From: Apium graveolens
Taxonomy: Eukaryota; Streptophyta; Magnoliopsida; Apiales; Apiaceae
Assembly: GCF_009905375.1 (NCBI RefSeq)
Contig: NC_133650.1
Location: forward strand, 304,641,203-304,705,202
Direction of reading: 5' to 3'
Length of the DNA stretch: 64,000 nucleotides
Shown: one piece after another, positions 23,128 to 36,180 of the stretch
How the letters are laid out: each line of letters starts with the position of its first letter
How positions within the stretch are numbered: the stretch's first letter is position 1
Notes under the pieces: generated by a model
Told to the model about the DNA's origin: nothing
The model's database searches: none
What the model saw: only the letters and a program-made list of their open reading frames with translations
Translations under genes and position numbers: made by a program

Positions 23128-24230
23128 TGTTAGGAATATGTATATTAGTTTGATGATAAGATAAACAAAACACTTAAGTAGAAATCTAGTGTTTGTAGCC
23201 TCAACGGATAAGACCATCTTGGCTATCCGTTGAAGTAGTAGCTTTACTTAGCAATAAGTTTAGTATTGTAGCACATTTCATTCTCTGGATTCAAGTTGTA
23301 ATTCTTAGATGTTGTAGGAAATTATCAGTCATGTTGACTACTAATGGATATGCAAATAGGAGGGCTAATTGTAAATATTTCATGCCTTGTAATTTTGTAT
23401 AAGTGAAGAAGTATCAACGGATATTGAAGACCTTCAACGGATAAGAAATAAAGTTTCAACGGATGTCTCTAATGCTTCAACGGATAATATCCATCAACGG
23501 ATAAGTGCTTCAACGGATAAAGACTTTAACTGATAATGTATCAACGGATAAAGCTTCAACGGATAAAGCCTCAACGGATAAGGCATCAACGGATGAAAGC
23601 TTCAACGGATGCTTAGTTCATTAGCAGTTGATAGTGACAATTCACAAGCTGACAGAGGCACATGGGTTGACAGAGACAAACTGGAATGTGGAAGCCTCTA
23701 GGAGGAATCAAGAAAATGCAGCGTTTCTATTCTGATGCAAACAAGGGAGTATTCAAAGATTCACAGATTATCCTAGATTGCATTGGATAGAGAAATGAAG
23801 AAGAAACATGTGAAGAATCTTTTTAATTATATTTTACAGTTTTGTCTTCACTTGTAAACTTGGTGATATATAAACCAAGTAGCAGCTAGTAATTAGATAA
23901 GAGATTTCCAGAGCTGTTTAGAAATATCCAGAGAGAAAATCATCTAGTTTGTACTAGGAAGCAGCTGTGATTTAATTCTTTGAATCACAGATTTTCTGAA
24001 ATAACACATCTCTGGTGGAACAACAAATCCACCAGAAAAGTTTTTAAGTTTTTTGTGTTCTTAACATTTGTGTTTGAATATATATCTATCTGTATTAGCT
24101 TCAAGCAATTCACACACTTGTTCTCAAAAACACTTAGCCTTAGAAACTGCTCAAAACTTGAAAAAGTTTTGAGATTTACATTCAACCCCCCCCTTCTGTA
24201 AATCTCATTGTTAGTCCACTGGGAATAACA
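23128..24230 (+). repeat. 3' LTR of element B
   Basis: It is the partner of 11316-12417, with the same ends. Its motif array is at 23415-23610 and its TATATAAA box at 23867-23874. Several array units are CAACGGAT here and CAATGGAT in the 5' LTR, a C-to-T change within CG. Confidence 0.95.
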
Positions 24231-27200
24231 AACAGTCCAAATCCGGGTTCAAGATTTGGTGTCACTAAACAATCTTTACATAATATAAAGTAATATACAA
24301 TGACCCCTTAGTTCCAGATCGTTTACAGGTTATGGTATGAAACAATAATCTAACCTTCTACAATTCATAACAACTAAAAATACAGGATTAAATCCCTTTG
24401 TACTAATTCCTTTTTTTATTTTTTCTAACATCTTCATTCTCTTGCAGCGGAGATCTTTCTAAGTTCTGTTATCTACTCAAAGCTATTCACTTTTATCCTC
24501 ATTTATTTCTGAAACAAATAAGAATTTATAAAGCAAGAGTGAGCCAAAAATGCCCAACAAGTATATAACTGAGTTCCAAGCATCAATATCAAAGGAAAGT
24601 TTCTGGACAAAATCTTTAAATAATTTTAGAAAATTCTATCTATTTGAGGGAGTTGAGCGAATAAACATTGGTTTTTACCAACCCTTAATTATAAATCAAA
24701 AGTGACAAGCAATTCCCAGATTCATCTCCCAAATCAGGGTTTTGTCCGGTTTTGGAATCATAAAAATTTTCGAGAGAGAATGCCGTTAATGGCGATCAAC
24801 AATAAATTAGACTGGACACTTATTCGCACTTATATCCTGCCGATCAGCCAGTATACAGTGCAGATCTATATCTCACTATATAGATCCAGTCAGGTACCCA
24901 GGCACTATCGCCCAAGGGTCCGGTCCATCCCCGGCCCATAGGGTCCAGCTCATCACTGGCCCTCACAGTAACCATAGTATTTTGATGTCAAATCATTTTG
25001 ATTTCAAAACATCCCAATTCAGGGTCCGCAAATAACCCGGAAGAATATGTATTTGCTCAAGAGATCAATCGATAATATAGAAATAATAATGAAAAGGACT
25101 TGCATAATTAAGAGTAATTGCAGTGAAATATAAAACAATTAACTATTCTGAACTTTGAATAGGAATGAAGTATTTGTCGTATGTTACGAGAAAAGTAAGG
25201 AATACTTGCCTTTATAAGCTTTAACCATTAATATTGGTTGACATTGGTTCGACTTGAACGTTGGGCTTTATTGTCAAAACACTAGTCTACTCTGGATACG
25301 ATTCTATCCTTCATGTCCTTCGATGGGAAACTTGTTGAGCCTGACGATTGACCACTAGGCTATTCTTAGTCTGACGTCAATCCTCGGGTCTTGTGACTAG
25401 AACCTACAGGGTTGAAATACCCTAATTCAGATAATCGCTTAAGCTTAATACGATATCACTATTACTTCTACCCATACGATTTCATATTCTGACTCATATT
25501 TATATGTTTTATAGAAATACACATAGCAATTATGGTTCACATCTTCGAAACTCGGTTCGGTATTTGTTTTCGGAAAGTACGTATACTCGTTGTTTTGAAA
25601 AATAGGGTAATCGATTATTTATAAAATATCTTGTCTTAACACATAATTAGGTTTCGTAAAATTTAATTACATATCCTTGTTCGACGTCTCCGATAATTAT
25701 AGGTTACGTTCCCCTATTTTCGGAATTAATTTCATCGCCACCGTCGGCTCGCCGAAACTCATCGCCGATGGCGGTAAAATTCGTGGGTACCCGATTAAAT
25801 TCGGGTTTCCAACGCGAATCCCACCGATTTACTCGTAACCTTCAAAAATAAAAATCTGAATAATTAGGGGAATTTATTCGAAATATTTTACCAAATAATT
25901 CGAGTAAATATTTTAAATATTCACTTTGAATTTTTCAGCACCTAATCGAATAACCCACAATAATTACTCGAATTTCATCATTTATTTTGATCAGAATTTC
26001 AGAAAATAACAAAATAAACCACCAATTTCAAGCAACACACGCACGCATGTGTAACACAGAAAAAGGCAGCCAGAAAAAGGCAACCGAAAAAAGTCACACC
26101 GGGCCGGAAAATCGACCAGAGAAGGAGAAATAAAGAAAAACAGACACAGACCACTATACATACACATACGTATACATATGATCCAAACGAAAAAGGCAAT
26201 AACCAGGAGGCTGGAAATTACCGGAAACTGGTTGGAAAAAGAACTGAAACGGCGGCGATCGGAGCAACCGGGAACAGAAAGGAAGGAAAACGGGGAAAGG
26301 TTAAAGAGGGAGGGGAGAGAGAGGAGAAACATGGGAGAGGGAGAGATAGAGAGATTGAACGAAGAGAGAAACAGGAGAGAAATTGAGAGAGCAAACGTGG
26401 ACCGAGAGAGAGACTTGAGGATAAGGAGGTGAAAAGATAAGGGTACAAATTTCTATCTACTTTGGTTTCGATTTTATCCTGATAGCCTAAATTTATCCCG
26501 TAATTAATAATTTAACGAGCAATTTACGGGTAAAAATACCTCGAAAAATTACCAAAAACTTTAAAATTCCATTAATACTTAAAAACTAATAATGTGGATT
26601 TTATTTTTATTTTTATTAAATCATTTTGACTCGTAACTAACACCCGCATTTAACAATTAATCATACAAACGCGCGGGTGAGTAAAAGCCATAAAATTTCC
26701 GGAATAATTTTAAAATTCTCGAAATATTTAAAAGTTAACAGAATAAAATTTTCATGATTTTTGAAACATTTTGAAATTAAATACTGATTTTACAATTAAA
26801 TGAAATCAGAAAATCATTTAAAGATAAATAATCTATAAAATATTGATTTCTAAATTTTATAAACTCCTAAAAATAATAAATAAAATTACAAGGCAACAAA
26901 AAAATTTTAGGAACAACTTTTGCATTTATGAGAATAAATATTCAATAAAAATCATTTTTAAAGCAAAATAAATTCATACAGCTCAGTAATTAATTATAAA
27001 ATTAATCTTCGTACCGAACAAATTACACATAATTAATAATAAAGCAACACACAGCCGACAAAACCATCTCATATTTTATTTATTTAATAATTCGATGATT
27101 ATATTTATATATCGGATCCGAAAATAGATTTTTTAGCCGCTAAGTAATTATAAAGACGATACAAGTTATTACCAGATTTGGATAATTATCAAAACTGAAT

Positions 27201-27713
27201 TTCCTATAAAATACTTTATACGAAAATAAATTAATAATACCTTGCCTCTAAAGAATACGGGTTTTATTGATCTATAAAATGATTAGTGTATCGAAAATTT
27301 TATGTCGGGACTCGTACAGGTCAAACCGTACACCGGATCGAAAAAGTCAAGACACGGAAAGTGTTCGGAATCATCAGATTAGGTTAGGAAGGAGTTTTCC
27401 GAAGAGTTTCGGGTTGTAAAAACGCAAAAACGGTTGAAGTGGGATGATTTCCGATTCTAAAAAGTAATTTTATACACTACAAGAAATTTTGTTATTGCTA
27501 ATGGCATATTTTGTTGGCAAGTTAAGGAAATCCGTTGGCAAAATAGGTTCCCAACCGAATGCCAACTAAACCCAACGGTTACAGGAAACGTCGTTGGGAA
27601 GTACCTTGCTAACCGAGTTGAGTGTTCTGTTACTAAGTTAACAACAAAATAGTAACAAATTAATAACACACCACATTAACCAAAAAAACACCACATGCTA
27701 ACATAATATTTGG

Positions 27714-27835
27714 TTAGTAATTCTAGCAACAAATTTTTAACGAAAATTCTGGTTTGTAATTCTAGCAACAAATTCCTAACAAAAAATGTAGTTAGTAATT
27801 CTAGCAACAAATTCCTAACGAAAAATCTATTGCTA
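27714..27835 (+). repeat. 39-bp tandem repeat in CACTA subterminal region
   Basis: Three units containing GTAATTCTAGCAACAAAT start at 27718, 27757 and 27796, an exact 39-bp step. It is a typical subterminal repeat position for CACTA elements, where transposase binding sites cluster. Confidence 0.8.
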
Positions 27836-28260
27836 AATTTAGTAACAGAAAACTATCGGAACTTTCAATTTTTAATACTAACAGACTATTCGGTTGTTAA
27901 ATTTACTAACAAAGAACTGGTGTCCGCCTGCTCAAATAGTGTGCAATATTTTCATTTTTTGAGATGACAGATTTTCTATATCTATTCAAATGCAAATACA
28001 ATAAAACGTAACAAAGTCATTTTTTTCATATAGATAACATTTCCTTACAAACCAATCAAAAATAGGGTAAGAGCTAAATTATCAAGTAGTAAGCCCAAAT
28101 AAAATATCCAAAAACAGTCTTCAATTAGTACTGAGGCTTGAACTGGTCATTATATGATCATAGGTTAGTGTCCTTACAACATTATATTAGTGTCCTACAA
28201 CAAAATATAGTTAAGTGCAACTTGAACATACTAAAAACACCAAACATACTGATGAACTAA

Positions 28261-31179
28261 TTACTCGTTAACATTCTCGCTATCTGAATCTGAGTTAGGG
28301 GTGGTAGGGGACTAAGCTTGTGCAGAAGTAGCCTCAAGATTTTTGGCTATTTGATTCTCCATTTCTTTCATCTTATTATTCAGCACTTTTATTTCCTCCT
28401 AGCAGCTTTTGGTTTTCAGCATCAGCAAAGATTGAGCTGCAAGGAATATGATTCTTCGACTTATAAAATAGACTTTGCTATGAACCAACTCCACACACTC
28501 TCTTTTTCCTGTCAATCCCTCCTGCCGCCTCAACTTTCTCATGCAGCTCACAAAGTTTGAGAAACGTTTCCTTGCACCCAACAACAATATTCCAGCCAAA
28601 ATCAGTAATATTAGCCTAAATCAGTAATATTTAATAATATGGACACACTTGAGCATCACAAGTCATCAGCAGATATCACAAAGACAGCAACCAACTTATC
28701 CAAATCATAAACTAATTAATCTTCTTAAATAGATAGGGCTAATAAGCTCTCCCTAGCCAGGTACTCCAATTGTGCAATCTCATAGACAAACCCTTAATTC
28801 ATAACAAAGCTATCCATATACTAATATTTTAGTAACACAATTCACCTAAAGGTTCTAGATGTGTGAATCCTCACAATCTGTAATTGTTAATATTTTAGTA
28901 TCAAACTATGTATTACATATGCCTCACATACTATAAAGTTATAGTTGTGTACCTATCTTCAGGTTTCTTTATTTCAAGTACTTGCAATATTTAGATTCTA
29001 GGTAGGTTCTCTGTTCTTTTAATTAAGTATAATATTTTAATACAAAAGTCATGCTTTTATATTATCAGATAGCTTCATGAAAAAATTAGACTACTGTAAT
29101 TTGTAACTAAAAATGAGAGCCTTAATCAGTTGATACATTTTGATACACAGCAAGCACACCCTCCGCTAACATATATGAGTTGGAACTGGGCATTACAATT
29201 TCGCAAAAGAATTGCAAACAATTTTAAACCTTTGTCAACCGATTGGTTTTTTAAGCATATACTAGCATATACTAAGCTAAAAATAATTTTAAGATGGAAG
29301 GCAAAAAGCAAAGTAAGGCGCTCTGGTTAAAATCTAATTTCTATATTTTTTTACTGTCCTTTGAATAAGAATATGGACAATAGAAGTATTACCACTGTAC
29401 CTGGTTTATTATTAAAATTATTAAATAATTTCTAAAAAATTAAATGCTTATGTACTCTGTAATAAGAATCTCTAACAAAGAACAAAAATCATTAATGGAA
29501 CCACAAAAAGCCATCTCATACAAATACTTAGAGAACTCAAACCTTATGATTAAAGAGTATGGATGTGAACTCATTCATCGGAAAGAAAGAAATGATCTGA
29601 CAAGAATTTACAAACCTTATGATTACACATCTGATAAGTCTAATATCATTGATCAGTGTTTCACTGTGTGTGTTGGGGGTGAATTTTACCTTGTATACTT
29701 TCAAGAAATGTACTTAAGAGATGAACTAAAGCTATATTATAATTTTTTTTAGCAGATTACTTTCTTCTGAAACTTGGTATTTCTAGCAGCGAGGATGACA
29801 TGTATCTTGCAAATTGTCAGAGCATAGTAATAGGTATCAACCAGATTTATACTACAACTCTGGCCGACAATATATTCATATTTCTATAAGGAAAAAGGCC
29901 AACATACCTTGTTTATGTACTTCAAATCCTTCTGAATTTGTTTTGTGCCCAGTTCCTGAAAGCAATATAAGAAGAAACAGACAAGAGAAGTTAGAGTTTT
30001 CAAGCCATAGGAATTCAACAGAAGCACACCGACCAGATATACCAATTATTTCAAAAATGACACTTATTTACTAAGTTTCAAAAAGGGGGCCTCAGGCTAT
30101 GAGGCAAAGTAGGTAGTGCCTTGTCAAACCACATAAGGCGGGGCAATTCCCTGAAGCAACATAAGAGGTCAACGCATGCAAAGAAGGCACCATGGCTTTA
30201 AGAGGCTTCCCGTAAAAAAAAATTTGGCGTATTGTCCTAAATTTATATTTATAATCTTCACTTTTCAAGTACAATTACTAATTAAGTACCGGATTGTTAA
30301 AGTTGTAGGGAAATGCAAACTGAAACGAATTAAAACTTAAGAGTCATTTTCATGTAGCAGAAAATGATTTTCATGTATAATATTTTGCAGCAACTAATTA
30401 CCATGAATATTCCTGCACTTGCACGCTTATTACGACAAGTAGTCTAAACTAGAGCATACTAAACCATCCTCCTTGTTAATATTTGCACTTTGACTTTCCT
30501 TCTTCTTTTTCATAATCTGAAATATAAAAATAATACATCTATCAAATTACGCATTGTACTTAGTCAAATGCATTTATACATAGAAACAACCTGAAATTAA
30601 ATTTGAATTTAAAGTTTACCTTAGCAAAACCATCATCTCCGTCAGTTGCATCTCCATCAGTTGCACCACCGCTGCGTTTCTTTAGCACATAAATGGAGCA
30701 AAACCAACAACTTTATTACCAATATCCTCATTAGGACTTCCATCATTCTTCGTGGGCCGATAAAAGACACAAGTTAATATCCTCATCTCAAGAACTTAAC
30801 ACATATACAAAGAACCCAATTAGTTATTCTTACTTCTAAATTAACAGATTACAAATTGTGGGTAGAAGCAACATCAATGGCTTCATCTCAAGAATCCAAC
30901 ACATATACAAAGTTCAATTAGGTTAAAAACCAGATTAATTTAACAAAAAATTTGAATTATTTAAACTATTAGGTTAGGGGCTTTTTAAATGGACAGGGAG
31001 GTTTATTCGGTTACACAAAATCAACCAAAATAACAGAGCGAAAAATACATATACAAAGATTTGCCTTCCTATACACATAATAGTAATCTATATACATACA
31101 GAGAAGAAAATGAATACTAGTAAAGGAATACAGAGAAGGCACATACTAGTAAAAGATTTGCTAATTTCTTCATCTTCAT
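28261..31179 (-). pseudogene. Putative spliced TNP1-like gene remnant of the CACTA
   Basis: Reading the minus strand, short coding pieces are bounded by good splice signals. A start ATG at 31179 (MKMKKLANLLL) runs to a GTATGT donor at 31146. A Lys/Gly/Asp-rich piece (about 30690-30620) ends at GTAAAC. An AG-bounded Lys-rich piece lies near 30525-30485. ELGTKQIQKDLKYINK (29957-29909) is followed by GTATGT. Two 3' pieces (about 28600-28261) are helical and charged and end NVNE-stop. In-frame stops occur in the 3' pieces. Position downstream of a transposase C-terminus suggests the second CACTA gene. The exon chain is inferred and no domain was recognised. Confidence 0.35.
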
Positions 31180-31513
31180 TTGTAATCCACCGTTCGATTA
31201 AACTGAAGTTCGCCGCCTCTTTACAGAGTGAGGAGAGGGAGTAAAAAACCCTAGTTTGTTTGTGTCTTTGTATCTCGACCCAATCCTCTAATGTGCCTGC
31301 TTTTATATTTTCCATAAAAAAATAATTAAAATATAGTATTGGATAATGTGCTACATATGCACCATTTAAAATTACAATAATATTATATGACTATAATAAT
31401 ATTATAGTATATATTGAGATGAATTTAACATATATTGAGATGAATTTAATTTATACTATAATAATTTAATATATATTATAGTATATATTGAGATGAATTT
31501 AATAATAAAAAAT

Positions 31514-31666
31514 TTATTCTGAGAAATCGCTGTAATCATCTTCACAATAGTTACTATCTTCGGTTTTTGAAGATCCTTCTTCTTCGGATTCATATTCCGT
31601 TTCTTCTTCCGGAGTTTCATCACCATCATCTAAATCTACTCCAATTCCACTTTCATCATTTAGATG
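31514..31666 (-). pseudogene. Acidic C-terminal remnant, probably CACTA transposase (TNP2-like)
   Basis: On the minus strand about 50 residues are open to a stop at 31516-31514, rich in Asp and Glu (GIGVDLDDGDETPEEETEY is visible). Acidic tails are common at the end of CACTA transposases, and this piece lies upstream of the TNP1-like gene as expected. The rest is missing, replaced by a SIRE-type LTR fragment. The assignment rests on composition and position. Confidence 0.35.
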
Positions 31667-32780
31667 TGTTGGAATATCATTCGTGCTAATATTGAGTAGA
31701 AGTTATATTGTTATCTATATTTGTATTTTGTACTTGTAACGCTTAAAGTCTGTAAAAATGCAAAGGAGCGGACTGGAGTCTTTTTCCTAAAACAGTATCA
31801 AGCCTAAGGATTCTATCTGGAAGAAGATCAAGAATATCATGCCTTAGAAGAATTTTGAAGAAGCTTGGAGTTGAATAAATCTGTTTGGAGAAAAATGTTC
31901 TAAGTCAAGATCTCTACAAGTCACAGATTTAATGTTATAGAGAAGTCATTCGAGAACTCCAGAATGGCTTATCAAGAAGTCATTCAAACTCCAGAGAGTA
32001 CCGACGGATGACCAATGTCTACTCGATGGATGAGAAACTTCTACTCGATGGATGAGCAGTGTCTACTTAACGGATCAGCAATATCTACTCGATGGATGAG
32101 CAACATCTACTCGATGGATAAACAATGTCTACTCGACGGATAAGCCATCACTACTCGACGGATAAGAAATATCCACTGGGAGTAGAGAAGTCAGGAAAGC
32201 TACTCGAGAACTCAAGAAGATATCGACAAGTCATTCTTTCACTAAAGAACTCAGAGTTATCGACAAGTCTATATACATTCGAGAACTCAGAGATATCCAC
32301 AAGTCAAAGTGAAGATATGAAGACTAGAGATCTCGACAAGATGAAGACCTCTACAAGCCAAACTCATTATGGAGTGCTAGAGATCTCGATAAGCCTATGT
32401 ACTTATCGAGATGTTAAGTGTTCTATTAATTCAAACTGGAGATCTTGAAGTACAGTCTCAAAGTACAGAATTGCAGATCAGTTTAATATCCAAGATAAAT
32501 AATCAACAAACAATTCAACAGCTGGATTGACAAGTCTACAAAAAGCAGTTTAAAGGGTGTGCAAGATCAATGGCAAAGATTAACTGACAGAGGAAGATTA
32601 AAGTAAACACGGGATGCCAAAGATATGCTAAGCCAGAAATGGAAGATTTGTTTTTCTATAAATAGAAATGACAAGTAACAGTTTAGAAAAGTTAATAGCA
32701 TGTTTATTATCCATTGTGTAAACCAGCAAGTAACTGAGATATAAAGTTAACACTGGTCCTCTAGTTAGAAGTAACAATTT
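31667..32780 (+). repeat. Degenerate SIRE-type LTR fragment inside the CACTA
   Basis: It starts TGTTGGAATATC, similar to the B LTR start, and carries a CGACGGAT/CGATGGAT array at 32002-32163. Its tail (CTATAAATAG near 32657, then AACCAGCAAGTAACTGAG) resembles the TATA and leader region of the A/B/C LTRs. The usual C-rich LTR end is absent. It is from a third, related family. Confidence 0.6.
32002..32163 (+). repeat. 22-bp tandem array with CGACGGAT core
   Basis: Eight units start at 32002, 32024, 32046, 32068, 32090, 32112, 32134 and 32156, an exact 22-bp step. Cores are CGACGGAT, CGATGGAT or TAACGGAT, usually preceded by CTACT. Confidence 0.93.
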
Positions 32781-32784
32781 AGAT

Positions 32785-33440
32785 CAATTTGAAAATTTTA
32801 TATAATTTTTCTATTCCTGATATGCAAGATGAATTTGAAAATTTTATGCAAATTTTTTTTATTACTAAAATCGGTATAACTTAACATACATACGGTTGAA
32901 TCGTCAAAAAATCATTTAAAATATATACGGTTAATCGGCAACAAATCTCGTTTTAGGAAGTACAACTTTTCCTAGATTTTTCAATTAGTAACATGCAAGA
33001 TGAAGCTGAAACTTTTTTGTGATTTTTTCTGATGACCAAAATCAACATATCTTAACATCCATGCGGTTGGATCGTCGAAAAAATTATTTAAAAAATTATT
33101 TGGTTAATCGGGAATGAATCTCGTTATAGGGAGCATGACTTTTTCTTGATTTTTCTATTCCTGACATGCAGGATGAATTTGATATTATTTTTTGTAATTT
33201 TTTCTTAGGACTAGAATCGATATATCTTAACATATGTGCGGTTGGATTGTCGAAAAAATTATTTAAAAATTTATTTGTTTAATCGGGAACGAATCTCGTT
33301 CTAGGGAGTACGCCTTTTTCTTCAATTTTCTATTCCAAACATCCAAGATGAATTTGAATTTTTTTTGTAATTTTTTCTTAAGACTAAAACATATATATGT
33401 TAAAATCTGTATGGCTGGATCGTCGAAAAAAGCATTCACA
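32785..33440 (+). repeat. Tandem repeat of about 173 bp, about 3.7 units
   Basis: The marker CATGCAAGATGAA(TTT) recurs at 32821, 32992, 33165 and 33340, steps of 171, 173 and 175 bp. Each unit also holds a TCGTCGAAAAAA segment and a GGGAACGAATCTCGTT-like segment. Units differ by point changes and small indels. Confidence 0.8.
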
Positions 33441-34637
33441 ACTAAAATATATGTTACGCAAAACTAAACTAAACTAACAATGTTAGCAACAAAAAATTAT
33501 GATGCTTATATTATAAACTAATGTTTAGGTAGTGACATGAAAATATAATTATAAAAATTACGGAGATTGAGGTAATTAACAATCACGACACATATATAAA
33601 AAATTAAAGAGAACCAACTCATTATATCAAACTACATAACGAAATTAACATTAACAAACATATGTCTTATCAAAAAATTGTAATGACTTATACATTCGTT
33701 AGCAACATTATAAACATTTTAAGAGGTAAACCATAAACTTGCATAAAAACTAACTAAATAATTAATTGACTATATTAACAAAAGAAATCTAACTATATTA
33801 ACAAAAGAAATCTAACCATATGTAATTGATACTTTTAATTTGCTAGCGTCGAAGAGTTTGCACGAGGAAGAAGAACACTCCTGAAAAGTTTCAAAATGTG
33901 TATTGTTAGTTATTTAGTCATACAACAAGTCGTTGAAAAGTACGGGGGTGGTTAGATATGAAATTTGCTTACCAATAGATTAGTAACAGAATATATTTTA
34001 ACCGATCCAAAATCACAACGGTTTAGTATCGAAACAAGAGAAAAAACTTTTGCAACGGATCACCAACGTATTACTAACGGAATTGCCAACAGAACTACCC
34101 ACCGAAATGTCGTTGGGAGGACGTTACCAATTCCTTAGTAAACGGTTGTTATGTCGTTACAACTCCGTTGGTAAATATCCGTTGCAAGTTCATTGGTAGA
34201 TTTGTTGCTAAGTTCTGGCGGGCTATTTTCGCGCCTACTAATACTAACGAATATTTATGTTGGCATATAAACGTTAGTAAATTGTTGGCTGTTCTTTAGC
34301 ATATCATTGACTTTTCAACTTTTCTATATCCGTTAGCAATCTGTTAGAAATTGCCAACAGAATGTTTTCCATTGGTAACCTTCGTTGGTAAAACTAAGAA
34401 TTCTTGTAGTGATAATTACGTAAAAATAATCATTATTAATTCTATAAATCCTTATAAAATCACATAACAATCCAAAAATTCCCAGAAAAATACCAATTAA
34501 TTTAAAATTAAAATATCCTAATTTTATCAGACATAAACACCCAAATATTAATATCAATCATCAAATGATTCACCAAAATTTACATAATAATTATTTATTG
34601 ATAAAAAATAATTACACGATATTTCCCGGATGTTACA

Positions 34638-36089
34638 ATGACCATGAAAGTGGTGACAAGGAAGATAATTGATTAGGGAAAGCAACACAAGTATTACTTG
34701 AAGCACTGGAACTTGATTAAACCATTTGGTCGAAAACAGTTTTGATAGTAAGTCTCTTGTCAAGGTTGGTGATATTGATTATGGGATTTTACTCTTAATT
34801 TGCATCAACCATATGGGAATGATCCTCTGGGGTGGTATCATGGTATAACGATAGCTGTCTTTTTTCTGACATTCTTCACCTAGTATTTCAGAAGTTCTTA
34901 TTCATTATCTATTATCCCCGAAAGTTGAACACACAAAATTTAAAATTCAAAGTCAAACCATTATAAAAAAAATACAATAATTAAAATTAAATAAAAAGAC
35001 ACAAAATCCTATTAAACAAGTGCCACATTTCATTAACTTCACCAAAAAATCATAGTAAGCGAAATCACAAAACGTACAATCATAATAATCATATAAACCG
35101 ATTGGTTATGCAAATTTGGTTTCGAAGAACCATTAAGTTGTCGCAATTAATTTAATTCTAATTTAAACTGAAACCTATAAAAAATACACAGAAAAGTACC
35201 CTGGAGGCAATTTGAGTCCATTTATTGCTAAACTCATAATGTACTCTAACAATCAAATTCTCTTCTTCCTTGGTAATTGAGCCTATTTTCTAATTGGGTC
35301 TGAGATGTTTGTTTTTTATTGAAGTTCATTTCAAAATTCCCTTTTCTTTCATAAAGTTTACCAATATCTCATCCTCCTCTTTCGTTCATGGCCCTTTCCT
35401 TAGTACGCTATCATTTAATAACGAGTTTCCGTTGCCACTAATTTCCGATGGTGTGTTGTTAGAATGCGTCATAACAAATATGTAGACGCTAGTAAAATCT
35501 TTAGGTTTAGACTTTATTTTTTAAGTGTGCTATAAAAGTTTATAACAATTAGTTAAATGATTTATGAATAGGAATACGATGTTTTAAAATTAGGAATATG
35601 ATGTACATGATTCACTTTGTAAAACAAAAGGAGCGAGGGTCTTATAATGCTATATAATCATCACATACATATAGATTATCACACGACTGATTTTTGATTA
35701 CTGAAGAAATGATGCAACTTCTAAAATTGAGAAAACGGTTTCACAAATGCATCATTTGATTAAGAAGCATGGATAATGATGGACAACCGATGCACAAATG
35801 CAATGATGTAGTGTCGTAGAATTTCGCAAGAATCATTGTTAATCAGTTATGAGAAAAACGGACATCCATCCATTCCTTCCAAACCCTATCAGCACAAGCC
35901 ACATCTTTTTGGCAGAAACTTCCATGGTCTATTCATGAATACTTGTAAGTACGTACCATGTTAATACAAACACAAGCTTTACTTTGTTTCTTCTATTTTC
36001 ATTACTTGTATTATTGTATTAATATTATCATCTTTGCGATTCTTTACTTTTATCACATACAATTTTTATGATATATCAAATCGGATTTT
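34638..36089. other. AT-rich DNA without recognised gene
   Basis: This follows the D LTR border (candidate duplication ATGAC, untested). Short open stretches occur but none shows a recognisable domain, codon pattern or convincing splice structure. Confidence 0.5.
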
Positions 36090-36180
36090 TCACGGAAACA
36101 GTTTCCTCTCTTTAAAATAGGACATGATCTGCGTATATCTTACCCTCCCTAAATACTGTTGTTATGGGTCGAGGATCCTT
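36090..36180 (+). repeat. Degenerate TS-like SINE fragment
   Basis: The stretch TCACGGAAACAG followed by ATGATCTGCGTATATCTTAC and CCTCCCTAAA resembles the tRNA-unrelated part of TS-type plant SINEs (GGAAACAG...GGTCTGCGTACA...ACCCTCCCCAGAC). The tRNA-like head is missing. The comparison is from memory of the family pattern. Confidence 0.45.

Larger units (their letters stand above)
11316..24230 (+). mobile_element. Element B: complete SIRE/Maximus-type Ty1/copia retrotransposon
   Basis: The element is 12,915 bp long and flanked by the 5-bp target duplication AACAG (11311-11315 and 24231-24235). Its LTRs are 1102 and 1103 bp and differ at roughly 25-30 positions by eye (about 2.5%), implying a fairly recent insertion. 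Order: 5' LTR, initiator-Met primer site, gag, pol, intergenic control region, ORF3, polypurine tract, 3' LTR. Gag is open and pol has one internal stop, while ORF3 is heavily damaged. It belongs to a sister family of A and C and uses the motif TCAACGGAT in place of TCGACGGAT. Confidence 0.96.
27475..34411 (-). mobile_element. CACTA (En/Spm) transposon in the D LTR, decayed
   Basis: Its ends are CACTACAAGAA (27475) and TTCTTGTAGTG (34411), inverted repeats of about 11 bp, flanked by the 3-bp duplication ATA (27472-27474 and 34412-34414). Both are standard for CACTA elements. Subterminal regions at both ends are rich in short repeats of the GTTGGCAA / CCGTTGGTAA type. Transposase-like remnants point to the minus strand: an acidic C-terminus (31514-31666), then a small spliced gene. 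No catalytic transposase domain remains, so it is non-autonomous. A SIRE-type LTR fragment and a tandem array occupy the transposase side. Confidence 0.88.
11308..34637 (-). repeat. 5' LTR of element D, split by B and by a CACTA
   Basis: The plus-strand ends are TGTAACAG (11308) and GGATGTTACA (34637), an inverted TG...CA pair. Removing B plus one AACAG copy and the CACTA plus one ATA copy leaves about 3.47 kb in three pieces: 11308-11315, 24231-27474 and 34415-34637. A second copy of the same LTR begins on the plus strand at 62634, which supports the reconstruction on both sides of the CACTA. The piece at 24231-27474 contains no gene. It has a GA-rich stretch (about 26260-26430), which is CT-rich in the LTR's own direction. 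Confidence 0.75.

Noticed and set aside
26178..26448. Overlapping ORFs on both strands in a GA-rich stretch
   Set aside because: Low-complexity purine-rich DNA within the D LTR produces open frames on both strands; there is no domain or codon signal.
34640..34920. Host gene exon fragment beside the D LTR
   Set aside because: Short open stretches exist but none matches a family I recognise, and stops are frequent.
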